NCBI GenBank assembly: GCA_000720995.1
Contig: JOEL01000011.1
Coordinates: 1 to 64,000 of the forward strand
DNA length: 64,000 bases
Direction of reading: 5' to 3'
Source of the DNA: Streptomyces celluloflavus
Lineage (GTDB): Bacteria; Actinomycetota; Actinomycetes; Streptomycetales; Streptomycetaceae
Both the position numbers and the translations under genes were made by a program. Positions 8,664 through 17,529 of the stretch are shown piece after piece (positions within the stretch are counted from its first letter, which is position 1; each line of letters opens with the position of its first letter). The notes under the pieces are model-generated. The model had not been told where the DNA came from and made no database searches. It saw only the letters and a list, made by a program, of their open reading frames with translations.

Positions 8664-9114
8664 GCGGCCGCCCCTGCGTTCCCCGCCGTCGATGTCCTCG
8701 CGCCGGTGACGGCCGCGCTGGGCGCGCTCGGGACCCAGGTCATCGGTCCCCTCGCCGAGTTCGCCACCGCGATGCATATCTCCACCCGAACCACTCGCAG
8801 CCACCGCCGCGCAACCTGATCATCGTCCCAGAGACCTCCCCCGTCACCGGCGGGTGAAACGCCCGGCCGCACGCTCCCGTGCGCCTCTGAGACCATTGGT
8901 TACGTGACTTATTCGTACGCCGCCCCAGTTTTGCAGACGCGCAGGGGCTGAGGCCCGGTCGAGAGCGACAGGAATCAAAAAGGGACCGAGATGGGACCAA
9001 GCGGTGCCCCCGGATGGTCCCGCCGGGAGATTCCCGCTCGTTTCAGCGTCGTTGTCAGCCGGGTTGTGTCCATGTGCCGCCGCCCTCCCTCCGTCTACGC
9101 AGGTCAGGATCACA
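8664..9114. other. Upstream region of hemL
   Basis: This 450-bp divergent gap holds no convincing gene. An inverted repeat, GGGACCA (8993-8999) with TGGTCCC (9015-9021), could be a hairpin or operator about 95 bp before hemL. An AT-richer patch at 8897-8920 may hold a promoter. Confidence 0.45.
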
Positions 9115-10422
9115 GTGCCTTTTCCGTATGAAGCCCCTGTTTCCCAGTCGCTCTTCGACCGCGCGTCCGTGGTGACGCCCGGTGGCGTGAACTCCCCGGT
9201 GCGGGCGTTCCGTGCCGTGGGCGGTACGCCCCGGTTCATGGTGTCCGGTAGGGGGCCGTACCTCACCGACGCCGACGGCCGCGAGTATGTCGACCTCGTG
9301 TGCTCGTGGGGGCCGATGATTCTCGGCCACTCGCACCCCGCGGTGCTCGCGGCGGTCCAAGAGGCGGTCGGCCACGGTACGTCCTTCGGTACGCCCGGTG
9401 TGGGCGAGGTCGAGCTGGCCGAGGAGATCGTGGCGCGGATCGCGCCGGTCGAGCAGGTGCGGCTGGTCTCCAGCGGTACCGAGGCGACGATGTCGGCGAT
9501 CCGGCTGGCGCGCGGGTTCACCGGCCGGGCGAAGGTGATCAAGTTCGCGGGCTGCTACCACGGGCATGTGGACGCGCTGCTGGCCGCGGCGGGCTCCGGT
9601 GTGGCGACCTTCGGGCTGCCGGACACCCCGGGCGTGACCGGTGCGCAGGCCGGCGACACGATCGTGCTGCCGTACAACGACATCGAGGCGGTGCGGGCCG
9701 CGTTCGCCGCGCACCCGGGCGAGATCGCCTGTGTGATCACCGAGGCGTCGCCGGGCAACATGGGCGTGGTGCCGCCGCTGCCCGGCTTCAACCAGGGGCT
9801 CAAGGACGTCTGCGCGGCGAACGGCGCGCTGTACATCTCCGACGAGGTCATGACGGGCTTCCGGGTCAGCAAGGCCGGCTGGTACGGGATCGACGGCGTC
9901 CGCCCCGACCTGATGACCTTCGGGAAGGTCATGGGCGGCGGCTTCCCGGCGGCGGCGTTCGGCGGCCGCGCCGACGTCATGGCGCATCTCGCGCCGGCCG
10001 GCCCGGTCTACCAGGCGGGCACCCTGTCGGGGAACCCGATCGCCACCGCCGCGGGCGTCGCGCAGCTGCGGCTGCTGGACGACGCCGCGTACGAGACGGT
10101 CGACGCGGTCTCGGCGGAGGTGCGGGGGCTGGTCGCCGCGGCGCTGACGGAGGCGGGCGTCGCGCACCGGGTGCAGGTCGCGGGCAACATGTTCTCGGTC
10201 TTCTTCACGGACGCCGAGGTGACCGACTACGACGCGGCAAAGGCGCAGGAGTCGTTCCGTTTCACCGCCTTCTTCCACTCGATGCTGGCGCAGGGCGTCT
10301 ATCTCCCGCCGTCCGCCTTCGAGTCGTGGTTCGTCTCGACCGCGCACGACGCCGCGGCGATCGAGCGGATCGCCGCCGCGCTGCCGGCCGCGGCGCGGGC
10401 CGCCGCCGCGGCGACCGCCTGA
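9115..10422 (+). CDS. hemL: Glutamate-1-semialdehyde 2,1-aminomutase
   Basis: Protein of 435 residues, the usual length. It converts glutamate-1-semialdehyde to 5-aminolevulinate in the C5 tetrapyrrole pathway, in the cytoplasm with PLP. The opening [20 protein letters not shown] is diagnostic. [16 protein letters not shown] forms the phosphate-binding region, [12 protein letters not shown] and DEVMTGFR carry the conserved acid, and the PLP-linked lysine is K271 in [11 protein letters not shown]. The GTG at 9115 is chosen because the family N-terminus aligns there; AGGA lies about six bases upstream. Its neighbours, a phosphatase and the cytochrome c maturation genes, match the core Streptomyces order. 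Confidence 0.97.
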   Translation: MPFPYEAPVSQSLFDRASVVTPGGVNSPVRAFRAVGGTPRFMVSGRGPYLTDADGREYVDLVCSWGPMILGHSHPAVLAAVQEAVGHGTSFGTPGVGEVELAEEIVARIAPVEQVRLVSSGTEATMSAIRLARGFTGRAKVIKFAGCYHGHVDALLAAAGSGVATFGLPDTPGVTGAQAGDTIVLPYNDIEAVRAAFAAHPGEIACVITEASPGNMGVVPPLPGFNQGLKDVCAANGALYISDEVMTGFRVSKAGWYGIDGVRPDLMTFGKVMGGGFPAAAFGGRADVMAHLAPAGPVYQAGTLSGNPIATAAGVAQLRLLDDAAYETVDAVSAEVRGLVAAALTEAGVAHRVQVAGNMFSVFFTDAEVTDYDAAKAQESFRFTAFFHSMLAQGVYLPPSAFESWFVSTAHDAAAIERIAAALPAAARAAAAATA

Positions 10423-10486
10423 CGGGACGCGGGCCGACACGCCGGGGCGACCGGCCGGGGCGGACCGTGCCACGGCCCGGCGCTCC

Positions 10487-10513
10487 GGCCGCCGGCCCCG
10501 CGAACCGGCGGCC
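10487..10513 (+). terminator. GC hairpin after hemL
   Basis: GGCCGCCGG at 10487-10495 pairs perfectly with CCGGCGGCC at 10505-10513 over a 9-nt loop. There is no U-run, as is common for Streptomyces terminators. Confidence 0.45.
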
Positions 10514-10565
10514 CCGCGGCCGGCAGCCCGGCGACAGACCCAAGACGACTGAATGAATGGGTGAC

Positions 10566-11246
10566 ATGAGCAGCGAAGACATCACCGTGGTGCATCTGAT
10601 GCGGCACGGCGAGGTGCACAATCCCGACGGTGTCCTCTACGGGCGCCGGCCCGGGTATCACCTCTCCGACCTGGGCCGGAAGATGGCCGACCGGGTCGCG
10701 GAGCATCTCGCGGAGCGGGACATCACGCATGTCGTCGCCTCGCCGCTGGAGCGTGCCCAGGAGACGGCGACGCCGATCGCGGGTGCGCACGGACTGGCGC
10801 TGTCCACCGACGAGCGGCTGATCGAGGCGGCCAACGTCTTCGAGGGGAAGACCTTCGGGGTGGGCGACGGTGCGCTGAAGAAGCCCGCCAACTGGAAGTA
10901 CCTGACGAATCCGTTCCGGCCCTCCTGGGGCGAGCCGTACATCGAGCAGGTCGTGCGGATGATGGCGGCGCTCGGTGCGGCGCGGGACGCGGCGCGCGGG
11001 CACGAGGCGGTGGCGGTCAGCCATCAGCTGCCGATCTGGATCGTGCGCAGCTTCGCCGAGCGGCGCCGGCTCTGGCACGACCCGCGCAAGCGGCAGTGCA
11101 CGCTCGCCTCGCTGACGTCGTTCACTTTCCACGGCGACAGGATCATCTCGGTCGGTTATACGGAACCGGCACGTGATCTTGTGCCGTCTCATCTGCTGGC
11201 GGGCGCCAAGCCGGTCAAGGGGAAGGCCAAGGCGTTCGGGGCCTGA
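10566..11246 (+). CDS. Histidine phosphatase (phosphoglycerate mutase-like) protein
   Basis: Protein of about 226 residues of the histidine phosphatase superfamily. The N-terminal LMRHGEV carries the phospho-accepting His (RHG at residues 13-15). VVASPLERAQETA holds the second Arg, and AVSHQLPIW the second catalytic His. It is likely a cytoplasmic phosphatase of unknown substrate rather than glycolytic PGM, as this clade lacks the mutase loops. The ATG at 10566 is used; an in-frame ATG at 10557 is an alternative. It lies downstream of hemL, in the conserved order before the deacetylase-like lipoprotein. Confidence 0.9.
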   Translation: MSSEDITVVHLMRHGEVHNPDGVLYGRRPGYHLSDLGRKMADRVAEHLAERDITHVVASPLERAQETATPIAGAHGLALSTDERLIEAANVFEGKTFGVGDGALKKPANWKYLTNPFRPSWGEPYIEQVVRMMAALGAARDAARGHEAVAVSHQLPIWIVRSFAERRRLWHDPRKRQCTLASLTSFTFHGDRIISVGYTEPARDLVPSHLLAGAKPVKGKAKAFGA

Positions 11247-11390
11247 TCGCCCATCAGTTGGCGCTATGTCAATAGTGAGAAGAATAAGAGATTTGAGCGA
11301 ATAATCCGGAACCTCCGCCCCCGACATGCCCTCTTCTCGGTTGTCCGTTTATATGGATATTGAGCTTGGTGAGCACGGAGGGCGAGGGTC

Positions 11391-12611
11391 ATGCGCGCGA
11401 TCAGTCGGCGGAGCCTGCTGGGGATGGGAGTGGGGGCGGCCGCGGCGCTGGGTGTCGCGGGCTGCTCCACCGGCTCCGACACCGAGGCGGACAAGCAGCG
11501 GGTGAAGGACTCGGTCAAGGCCCGGTCGAAACTCATCGGCGACGGCTCGACCGCCGACTCCGGAGCGCAGCCCAACCAGCCGGACAAGCCCCAGCGGCTG
11601 GAGCCCGGCCAGACCCCGCCGCAGTTCGTGGTCTTCTCCTGGGACGGCGCGGGAGAGGTCGGCAACGGCCTCTTCCCCCGGTTCCTCAAGCTCGCCAAGG
11701 ACCACGGCGCGGCCATGACCTTCTTCCTCTCCGGGCTGTACCTCCTGCCCGAGTCGAAGAAGCACCTCTACCGCCCGCCGAACAACCGGCCCGGCGCCTC
11801 CGACATCGGCTATCTCACCGATGACCACATCAAGGAGACGCTGAAGAACGTCCGCGCGGCATGGCTGGACGGCCATGAGGTCGGCACGCACTTCAACGGC
11901 CACTTCTGCTCGGGCGCCGGCACGGTCAAGCACTGGACGCCGCAGCAGTGGCAGTCCGAGATCGACCAGGCGATGGACTTCGTCACCAAGTGGCGTACGA
12001 ACACCGGCTTCACCGACATGGAGCCGCTGCCCTTCGACTACCAGAAGGAGCTGACCGGCGGCCGTACCCCCTGCCTGCTGGGCCAGGAGAACCTGCTGCC
12101 GACGGCCAAGCGGCTCGGCTGGCGCTACGACGCCAGCTCGCCCGGCGGCCTCCAGATGTGGCCCAGGAAGAAGATGGGTGTCTGGGACTTCCCGCTCCAG
12201 CAGATCCCGTTCCCCGGTCACCGGTTCGAGGTCCTGTCGATGGACTACAACATCCTCGCCAACCAGTCGAAGAACACCACGAAGGCGCCGCCGGCCAACT
12301 ACCCGGGCTGGCGCAAGCAGGCTACCGACGCGTACATCTCCGGCTTCCAGCGGGCCTACGAGACCAACCGCGCGCCGTTCTTCATCGGCAACCACTTCGA
12401 GCAGTGGAACGGCGGTATCTACATGGACGCCGTCGCCGAGGCGCTCAAGCACATAGCGAACGAGCAGCACAAGGACGTCCGCCTGGTGTCCTTCCGCCAG
12501 TTCACCGACTGGCTCGACGCACAGGACCCCGCGGTGCTCAGCAAGCTCCAGCGGGTAGGTGTCGGGCAGCAGCCGAGGGGCGGCTGGAAGTCGTTCATGA
12601 CCGCTGCCTGA
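11391..12611 (+). CDS. Tat-type lipoprotein with polysaccharide deacetylase-like domain
   Basis: Protein of 406 residues. The N-terminus has a twin-arginine motif (SRRSLLG) and a lipobox ending VAGC, so it is probably exported by Tat and lipid-anchored. The body resembles NodB-fold polysaccharide deacetylases: FSWDGAGEV stands in for the usual aspartate strand, and GTHFNGHF supplies the His-x3-His metal pair. A C-terminal GNHFEQWNGG segment and a long insertion distinguish it from standard peptidoglycan or chitin deacetylases, so the substrate is unknown. GGAGGGCGAGGG lies upstream of the ATG. It sits just before the cytochrome c maturation genes, as in other Streptomyces. Confidence 0.8.
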   Translation: MRAISRRSLLGMGVGAAAALGVAGCSTGSDTEADKQRVKDSVKARSKLIGDGSTADSGAQPNQPDKPQRLEPGQTPPQFVVFSWDGAGEVGNGLFPRFLKLAKDHGAAMTFFLSGLYLLPESKKHLYRPPNNRPGASDIGYLTDDHIKETLKNVRAAWLDGHEVGTHFNGHFCSGAGTVKHWTPQQWQSEIDQAMDFVTKWRTNTGFTDMEPLPFDYQKELTGGRTPCLLGQENLLPTAKRLGWRYDASSPGGLQMWPRKKMGVWDFPLQQIPFPGHRFEVLSMDYNILANQSKNTTKAPPANYPGWRKQATDAYISGFQRAYETNRAPFFIGNHFEQWNGGIYMDAVAEALKHIANEQHKDVRLVSFRQFTDWLDAQDPAVLSKLQRVGVGQQPRGGWKSFMTAA

Positions 12612-12708
12612 GGCCGTCCCACCGCCCCTGACATGCCGCTTTGTCCGGGGCGGGGCGGGGCGAGGGGGGCGCGGAAAATCACGAAACGGCCCATGCGAAA
12701 CTTTTCAC

Positions 12709-13320
12709 ATGAGTGCCTGCCGCGCCCCACGCCGCCTCAACCGCCGCCGCGTCACCCTGCTCGCCGCGGGGGCCGCGGCCGCGTCGCTGACCCTGAGCGC
12801 CTGTGGGGAAGGCGCCTCCGGCGGTTCCGCGCAGACCCAGTTCGTCCAGGGCAAGGACGGTATCGACACGGTCGCCAAGGCGGAGCGGAAACCGGTGCCC
12901 GAGCTCTCCGGTGAGACCACCACCGGCAAGAAACTGGCCGTCGCCGACTACAAGGGCAAGGTCGTCATCCTCAACATCTGGGGATCGTGGTGCGGGCCGT
13001 GCATCGGCGAGGCGCCGAACTTCGCCAAGGTCGCGAACGAGACCAAGGACAAGGGCGTCCAGTTCATCGGGATCAACACCCGGGACGCCGAGAAGTCGCA
13101 GGCCGTCACCTTCGAGGAAGAGCACAAGGTGCCCTATCCGAGTCTCTTCGACCCGGCGGGCAAACTGATGCTGCGCTTCCCCAAGGGCAGCCTGAACCCG
13201 CAGTCCATCCCCACCACCATCGCCGTCGACCGCCAGGGCAGGATCGCCGCCCGCTCGATCGGCCCGCTCACGGAAGACGATCTGCGCAAGATGGTCACTC
13301 CGCTGATCGCCGAGAAGTGA
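12709..13320 (+). CDS. Thioredoxin-like lipoprotein, TlpA/ResA type
   Basis: Protein of 203 residues. A signal segment rich in Arg then Ala/Leu ends in a lipobox LSAC (Cys32), so it is anchored outside the membrane. The thioredoxin fold has the redox motif WCGPC at residues 94-98 and the cis-Pro region SIPTT. By family and context it keeps apocytochrome c haem-binding cysteines reduced, receiving electrons from CcdA, whose gene starts 4-7 bp downstream. No clear Shine-Dalgarno precedes the ATG at 12709. Confidence 0.92.
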   Translation: MSACRAPRRLNRRRVTLLAAGAAAASLTLSACGEGASGGSAQTQFVQGKDGIDTVAKAERKPVPELSGETTTGKKLAVADYKGKVVILNIWGSWCGPCIGEAPNFAKVANETKDKGVQFIGINTRDAEKSQAVTFEEEHKVPYPSLFDPAGKLMLRFPKGSLNPQSIPTTIAVDRQGRIAARSIGPLTEDDLRKMVTPLIAEK

Positions 13321-13324
13321 TCGC

Positions 13325-14083
13325 GTGATGCTGCTCGCCGCCGCGCAGAACCAGACCATCCTGACCGGAGCCCTGCTGGCCGCCGTGCCCGTCGCCCTCC
13401 TCGGCGGCCTGGTCTCCTTCTTCTCCCCCTGCGTCCTGCCGCTGGTCCCCGGCTATATGTCGTACGTCACCGGCGTCACCGGCACCGACCTCGCCGACGC
13501 CAAACGCGGCCGGATGCTGGCCGGTGCCTCGCTCTTCGTCCTCGGCTTCACCGCCGTCTTCGTCTCCGGCGGCGCCCTCTTCGGGTACTTCGGGTCCGTC
13601 CTCCAGAGCCACAAGGACCTCATCTCGCGGATCCTGGGCGTCCTGATGATCCTGCTCGGGCTGGCGTTCGCGGGCGTCCTCAAACGCTTCGGCCAGCGCG
13701 AGCTGCGCTTCCACAAGAAGCCCGCCATGGGGCTGCTCGGCGCGCCGGTGATCGGGGTGCTCTTCGGCGTCGGCTGGACGCCCTGCCTGGGCCCCACCCT
13801 CACCGCCGTCAACACCCTCTCGCTCTACGAGGCGAGCGCCTGGCGCGGCGCCCTGCTGACCGTCGTCTACTGCCTGGGCCTGGGCCTGCCGTTCATCGTC
13901 GTCGCGCTGGCCTTCCGCCGGGCGCTCGGCGCGTTCGGCTGGGTCAAGCGGCACTACGTGTGGGTGCTGCGGACCGGCGGCGGCATGATGGTCGCGCTCG
14001 GCATCCTCCTCGTCACCGGCGTCTGGGACACCATGATGTCCGAGGTCCAGAGCTGGACACAGAGCTTCACCGTTGGGATCTGA
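13325..14083 (+). CDS. ccdA: Cytochrome c biogenesis protein CcdA
   Basis: Protein of 251-252 residues with six membrane helices. The two conserved redox cysteines are in FFSPCVLPLVPGY and GWTPCLGPTL. It carries electrons from cytoplasmic thioredoxin across the membrane to the extracytoplasmic TlpA-like protein. Adjacent GTG (13325) and ATG (13328) codons could both start it. The thioredoxin gene ends 4 bp before and resB begins 3 bp after, so this is a tight operon. Confidence 0.95.
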   Translation: MMLLAAAQNQTILTGALLAAVPVALLGGLVSFFSPCVLPLVPGYMSYVTGVTGTDLADAKRGRMLAGASLFVLGFTAVFVSGGALFGYFGSVLQSHKDLISRILGVLMILLGLAFAGVLKRFGQRELRFHKKPAMGLLGAPVIGVLFGVGWTPCLGPTLTAVNTLSLYEASAWRGALLTVVYCLGLGLPFIVVALAFRRALGAFGWVKRHYVWVLRTGGGMMVALGILLVTGVWDTMMSEVQSWTQSFTVGI

Positions 14084-14086
14084 TCG

Positions 14087-15871
14087 ATGTCCACGAAGAC
14101 CGACACCCCCCGCGACCCGGGCGCGGACCCGGGCACCGGCGCGCAGACCACCCCGGGCGCGGACCTCGGCGCGGCCGGCTCCCGGCTCTCCACCGCCCCC
14201 GGGGAAGAGATCTCCTTCCCCTCGCTCGGGCCGGTCGGCTGGGCGCGGTGGTTCTGGCGGCAGCTCACCTCGATGCGGGTGGCGCTGCTGCTGCTCTTCC
14301 TGCTGTCGATCGGCGCGATCCCCGGCTCGCTGATCCCGCAGACCAGCGTCGACCCCGTCAAGGTCGAAGACTTCATGACCGGGCACCCCACCCTCGGGGG
14401 GATCTACGACAAGCTGGGGATGTTCCACGTCTACAGCTCGGTGTGGTTCTCGGCGATCTACCTGCTGCTGTTCATCTCCCTCATCGGCTGCATCCTGCCG
14501 CGCAGCTGGCAGTTCGTGGGGCAGCTGCGCAGCCGGCCGCCGGGCGCGCCGCGCCGGCTGACCCGGCTGCCCGCGTACACCACCTGGCGGACGGACGCGG
14601 AGCCCGAGGCGGTGCTCGCGGCGGCGCAGCGGGTGCTGAAGAAGCGGCGGTTCCGGGCCCACCGGGACGGCACCGCGGTCGCTTCCGAGAAGGGCTATCT
14701 GCGCGAGGCCGGCAACCTCGTCTTCCATATCGCGCTGATCGTGATGCTGGTGGCGTTCGCCGTCGGCAGCCTGTGGAAGTCCGAGGGCGGCAAGCTGCTG
14801 ACCGAGGGCGACGGCGGCTTCGCCAACAGCCTCACCCAGTACGACGACTTCAAGTCCGGCCCGTTCTTCGACACCGGCGCGATGGAGCCGTTCGGCTTCT
14901 CGCTCGACAAGTTCGACGCGACGTACGAGCGGACCGGGCCGCAGAAGGCCACCCCGCGCACCTTCCGTGCCCACATCACGTACTTCACCGGCGCGGACGG
15001 CGCACCGCACAAGACCGCGATCGACGTGAACGAGCCGCTCGACGTCGAGGGCTCCAAGGTCTTCCTGCTCTCGCACGGCTACGCGCCGGTGGTCAGCGTC
15101 AAGGACGGCCGCGGCAAGGTCGTCTACGAGGGCGCGGTGCCGTTCCTGCCGCAGGACGCCAAGAACCTCACCTCGACCGGTGTGGTGAAGGTGCCCGGCG
15201 CGCAGACCAAGGACGGCAAGCCCAATCAGCTCGGCTTCCAGGGCTTCTTCGTGCCGACGTTCGGCGGCAAGGGCTCCGGTTCGATGTTCTCGCAGTTCCC
15301 GGCGCTGGACTATCCGGTGCTGACGCTCACCGCCTACCACGGTGACCTGGGCGTTTCCTCCGGACTGCCGCAGAGCGTCTACAAGCTGGAGCGCAAGAAC
15401 CTCAAGCAGTACGTCGACGGCGGCAAGAAGGTCGCCAAGATGATGCTGCCCGGCGAGACGATGACGCTGCCCGGGGGCGACGGCAGCATCACGTTCAAGG
15501 GCATCAAGAACTGGGCCAGCTTCAAGGTCACCCACCAGCCCGGCAACGGTCTCGCGCTGACCGGCGCGGTCGCCGCCCTGCTCGGCCTGGCGGGCTCGCT
15601 GTTCATCCAGCGCCGCCGGGTGTGGGTGCGCGCCGAGCGGGTCGAGGAGAACGGCGTCGGCGTCACCGTCGTCGAGATCGCCGGTCTCGGCCGCAGCGAG
15701 TCGCCCCGTCTGGGCGAGGAACTCGCCGATATCGCCGTGGCGCTGGGGCCGGACGCCCCGCCCGCCGCGGATCCGGACCCCGGAGCGGCACCGGAGCCCG
15801 GCCCCGAAGACTCCGCGGAGCCCACCGACTCCGCCGATCCTGCTGATCCCTCCGAAGGAGCGCGCGCGTGA
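14087..15871 (+). CDS. resB: Cytochrome c biogenesis protein ResB
   Basis: Protein of 594 residues. A Pro/Gly-rich cytoplasmic N-terminus (about 1-50) is followed by membrane helices near 62-85, 120-145 and 205-225. A large extracytoplasmic domain runs from about 230 to 490, a last helix is near 490-512, and an acidic Ala/Pro-rich tail of about 80 residues ends it. ResB/Ccs1 works with CcsB as the System II haem-handling and cytochrome c synthetase complex. The stop overlaps the GTG of ccsB by four bases. The tail is longer and more acidic than in most ResB proteins but seems to be a general actinobacterial trait. Confidence 0.95.
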   Translation: MSTKTDTPRDPGADPGTGAQTTPGADLGAAGSRLSTAPGEEISFPSLGPVGWARWFWRQLTSMRVALLLLFLLSIGAIPGSLIPQTSVDPVKVEDFMTGHPTLGGIYDKLGMFHVYSSVWFSAIYLLLFISLIGCILPRSWQFVGQLRSRPPGAPRRLTRLPAYTTWRTDAEPEAVLAAAQRVLKKRRFRAHRDGTAVASEKGYLREAGNLVFHIALIVMLVAFAVGSLWKSEGGKLLTEGDGGFANSLTQYDDFKSGPFFDTGAMEPFGFSLDKFDATYERTGPQKATPRTFRAHITYFTGADGAPHKTAIDVNEPLDVEGSKVFLLSHGYAPVVSVKDGRGKVVYEGAVPFLPQDAKNLTSTGVVKVPGAQTKDGKPNQLGFQGFFVPTFGGKGSGSMFSQFPALDYPVLTLTAYHGDLGVSSGLPQSVYKLERKNLKQYVDGGKKVAKMMLPGETMTLPGGDGSITFKGIKNWASFKVTHQPGNGLALTGAVAALLGLAGSLFIQRRRVWVRAERVEENGVGVTVVEIAGLGRSESPRLGEELADIAVALGPDAPPAADPDPGAAPEPGPEDSAEPTDSADPADPSEGARA

Positions 15872-16953
15872 ATATCGCTGCCGCAGCCAACGAGACGCTG
15901 GCACACAACAGCAATGTGCTCGTCTATTCGGCGATGGCCGTCTACACCCTGGCCTTCCTCGCCTACATGGCCGAATGGGTGTTCGGCTCCCGCAGCAAGG
16001 TCGGACGCACCGCGGCCGCGCTGACCAGCGAGGTACGGACCCCCGCCGCGGCCGCCACCCGGGTGGAGCGCAAGGGCGGCACGGCTGTCCTGGAGCGCCC
16101 GGAGGTCGTCACCAAGGCCGCCCCCGGCAGCCGCGACGTCCCCGACGGGCCGGGCGCCGCGGGCGGTACCGAGAAGGGCGACCTCTACGGACGGATCGCC
16201 GTCTCGCTGACCGTCCTGGCCTGGGCGCTGCACGTCGGCGGGGTCGTCACCCGCGCCCTGTCCGTGGAGCGTGCCCCCTGGGGCAACATGTACGAGTTCT
16301 CCACGACCTTCGCCGCGGTCGCCGTCACCGCGTACCTGGTCCTGCTCGTGCTCAAGAAGAAGGTCCGCTGGCTGGGCCTGCCGCTGATCACCACGGTCCT
16401 GCTCGACCTCGGGCTCGCGGTCAGCGTGCTCTACACCGCCAGTGACCAGCTGGTGCCGGCGCTGCACTCGTACTGGCTGTGGATCCACGTCAGCTGCGCG
16501 ATCATCTCCGGCGCGGTCCTCTACCTGGGCGCCGTCTCGACGCTGCTCTTCCTCTTCCGCGACCGCTACGAGGCCAAGCGCGCCGACCCGGCGGGCAAGC
16601 AGCCCGGTGCCTTCGCCACCTCGGTCATGGAGCGGCTGCCCTCGGCCGCCTCGCTCGACAAGTTCGCGTACCGCATCAACGCCACCGTCTTCCCGCTGTG
16701 GACGTTCACCATCATCGCGGGCGCCATCTGGGCCGAGGCCGCCTGGGGCCGCTACTGGGGCTGGGACCCCAAGGAGGTCTGGTCCTTCATCACCTGGGTC
16801 GCCTACGCCTGCTACCTGCACGCCCGCGCCACGGCCGGCTGGAAGGGCCGCAAGGCCGCCTGGCTCGGCCTGATCGCGTTCGCCTGCTACCTCTTCAACT
16901 ACTACGGCGTGAACATCTTCGTCACGGGACTGCACTCCTACGCCGGAGTCTGA
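15868..16953 (+). CDS. ccsB: Cytochrome c biogenesis protein CcsB/CcsA (haem handling)
   Basis: Protein of 361 residues. The tryptophan-rich haem motif WGRYWGWDPKEVW starts at residue 293. Conserved histidines lie in ALHVGG (about 124), WIHVSC (about 209) and GLHSY near the C-terminus. Eight or so membrane helices are visible. It carries haem outward and, with ResB, attaches it to CxxCH apocytochromes. The GTG start overlaps the resB stop (GTGA), indicating translational coupling and ending the four-gene maturation operon. Confidence 0.96.
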   Translation: MNIAAAANETLAHNSNVLVYSAMAVYTLAFLAYMAEWVFGSRSKVGRTAAALTSEVRTPAAAATRVERKGGTAVLERPEVVTKAAPGSRDVPDGPGAAGGTEKGDLYGRIAVSLTVLAWALHVGGVVTRALSVERAPWGNMYEFSTTFAAVAVTAYLVLLVLKKKVRWLGLPLITTVLLDLGLAVSVLYTASDQLVPALHSYWLWIHVSCAIISGAVLYLGAVSTLLFLFRDRYEAKRADPAGKQPGAFATSVMERLPSAASLDKFAYRINATVFPLWTFTIIAGAIWAEAAWGRYWGWDPKEVWSFITWVAYACYLHARATAGWKGRKAAWLGLIAFACYLFNYYGVNIFVTGLHSYAGV

Positions 16954-16989
16954 GCTGCGCCCACCGGTGCCGTACGCGATCGTGGCCTC

Positions 16990-17511
16990 ATGGAGAGCCC
17001 GATCCCGTACGGCACCGTCGTCTCCGCCGGCGGGGACAGCCACGTCCTCACCTTCACGCTGCGTTTCCCGCAGCCGGTGGAGGAGGTCTGGGCCGCGGTC
17101 GCCGGCCCGGACGGCCTGCGCACCTGGCTGGCCGCCGCCGACCCCTTCGTCCAGCGCGAGGGCGGCGCGATCACGCTGCGCTGGCTGAACGGCGACGAGT
17201 ACGGGGCCGCCACCGTCGCGTCCGGCCAGGTCACCTGCTGGGGCCCGGCCCGGCTGGCGGAGTACACCGTCGACGTGCACGGACGGATCCGCTTCGAGCT
17301 CCGGGCCGACCCGGATCACGCCACCGGCACCCTGCTGCTCTTCACCAACGAGCTGACCGTCCCGGACAGCGCCGTGCTGGGGCGGCTGGCCGGCTGGCAC
17401 CAGCACTTCGAGTTCCTGGCCGAGGCGCTGGCCGGCCGCCCGGTCGACTGGAGCACGTGGACCCTGGACCGCTGGCGCGCGCTGTACGGGGCGTACGAGC
17501 GCGCGCTCTGA
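16990..17511 (+). CDS. SRPBCC/AHSA1-like protein
   Basis: Protein of 173 residues of the START/Bet v1-like fold. The opening LTFTLRFPQPVEEVWAAV and the following TWLAAADPF are typical of the AHSA1 group (activator of Hsp90 ATPase homologue 1-like). Such proteins bind small hydrophobic ligands; no specific role is known here. It starts 36 bp after ccsB on the same strand and may be read through from that operon. It ends 18 bp before the convergent phospholipase gene. Confidence 0.8.
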   Translation: MESPIPYGTVVSAGGDSHVLTFTLRFPQPVEEVWAAVAGPDGLRTWLAAADPFVQREGGAITLRWLNGDEYGAATVASGQVTCWGPARLAEYTVDVHGRIRFELRADPDHATGTLLLFTNELTVPDSAVLGRLAGWHQHFEFLAEALAGRPVDWSTWTLDRWRALYGAYERAL

Positions 17512-17529
17512 GCGGTCCGCGGGGCGCGG

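Noticed and set aside
13295..15904. 869-codon open frame antisense to ccdA/resB
   Set aside because: It mirrors the high-GC third-position bias of the true genes; the product is Gly/Arg/Glu-rich without domains, and the other strand encodes clear CcdA and ResB.
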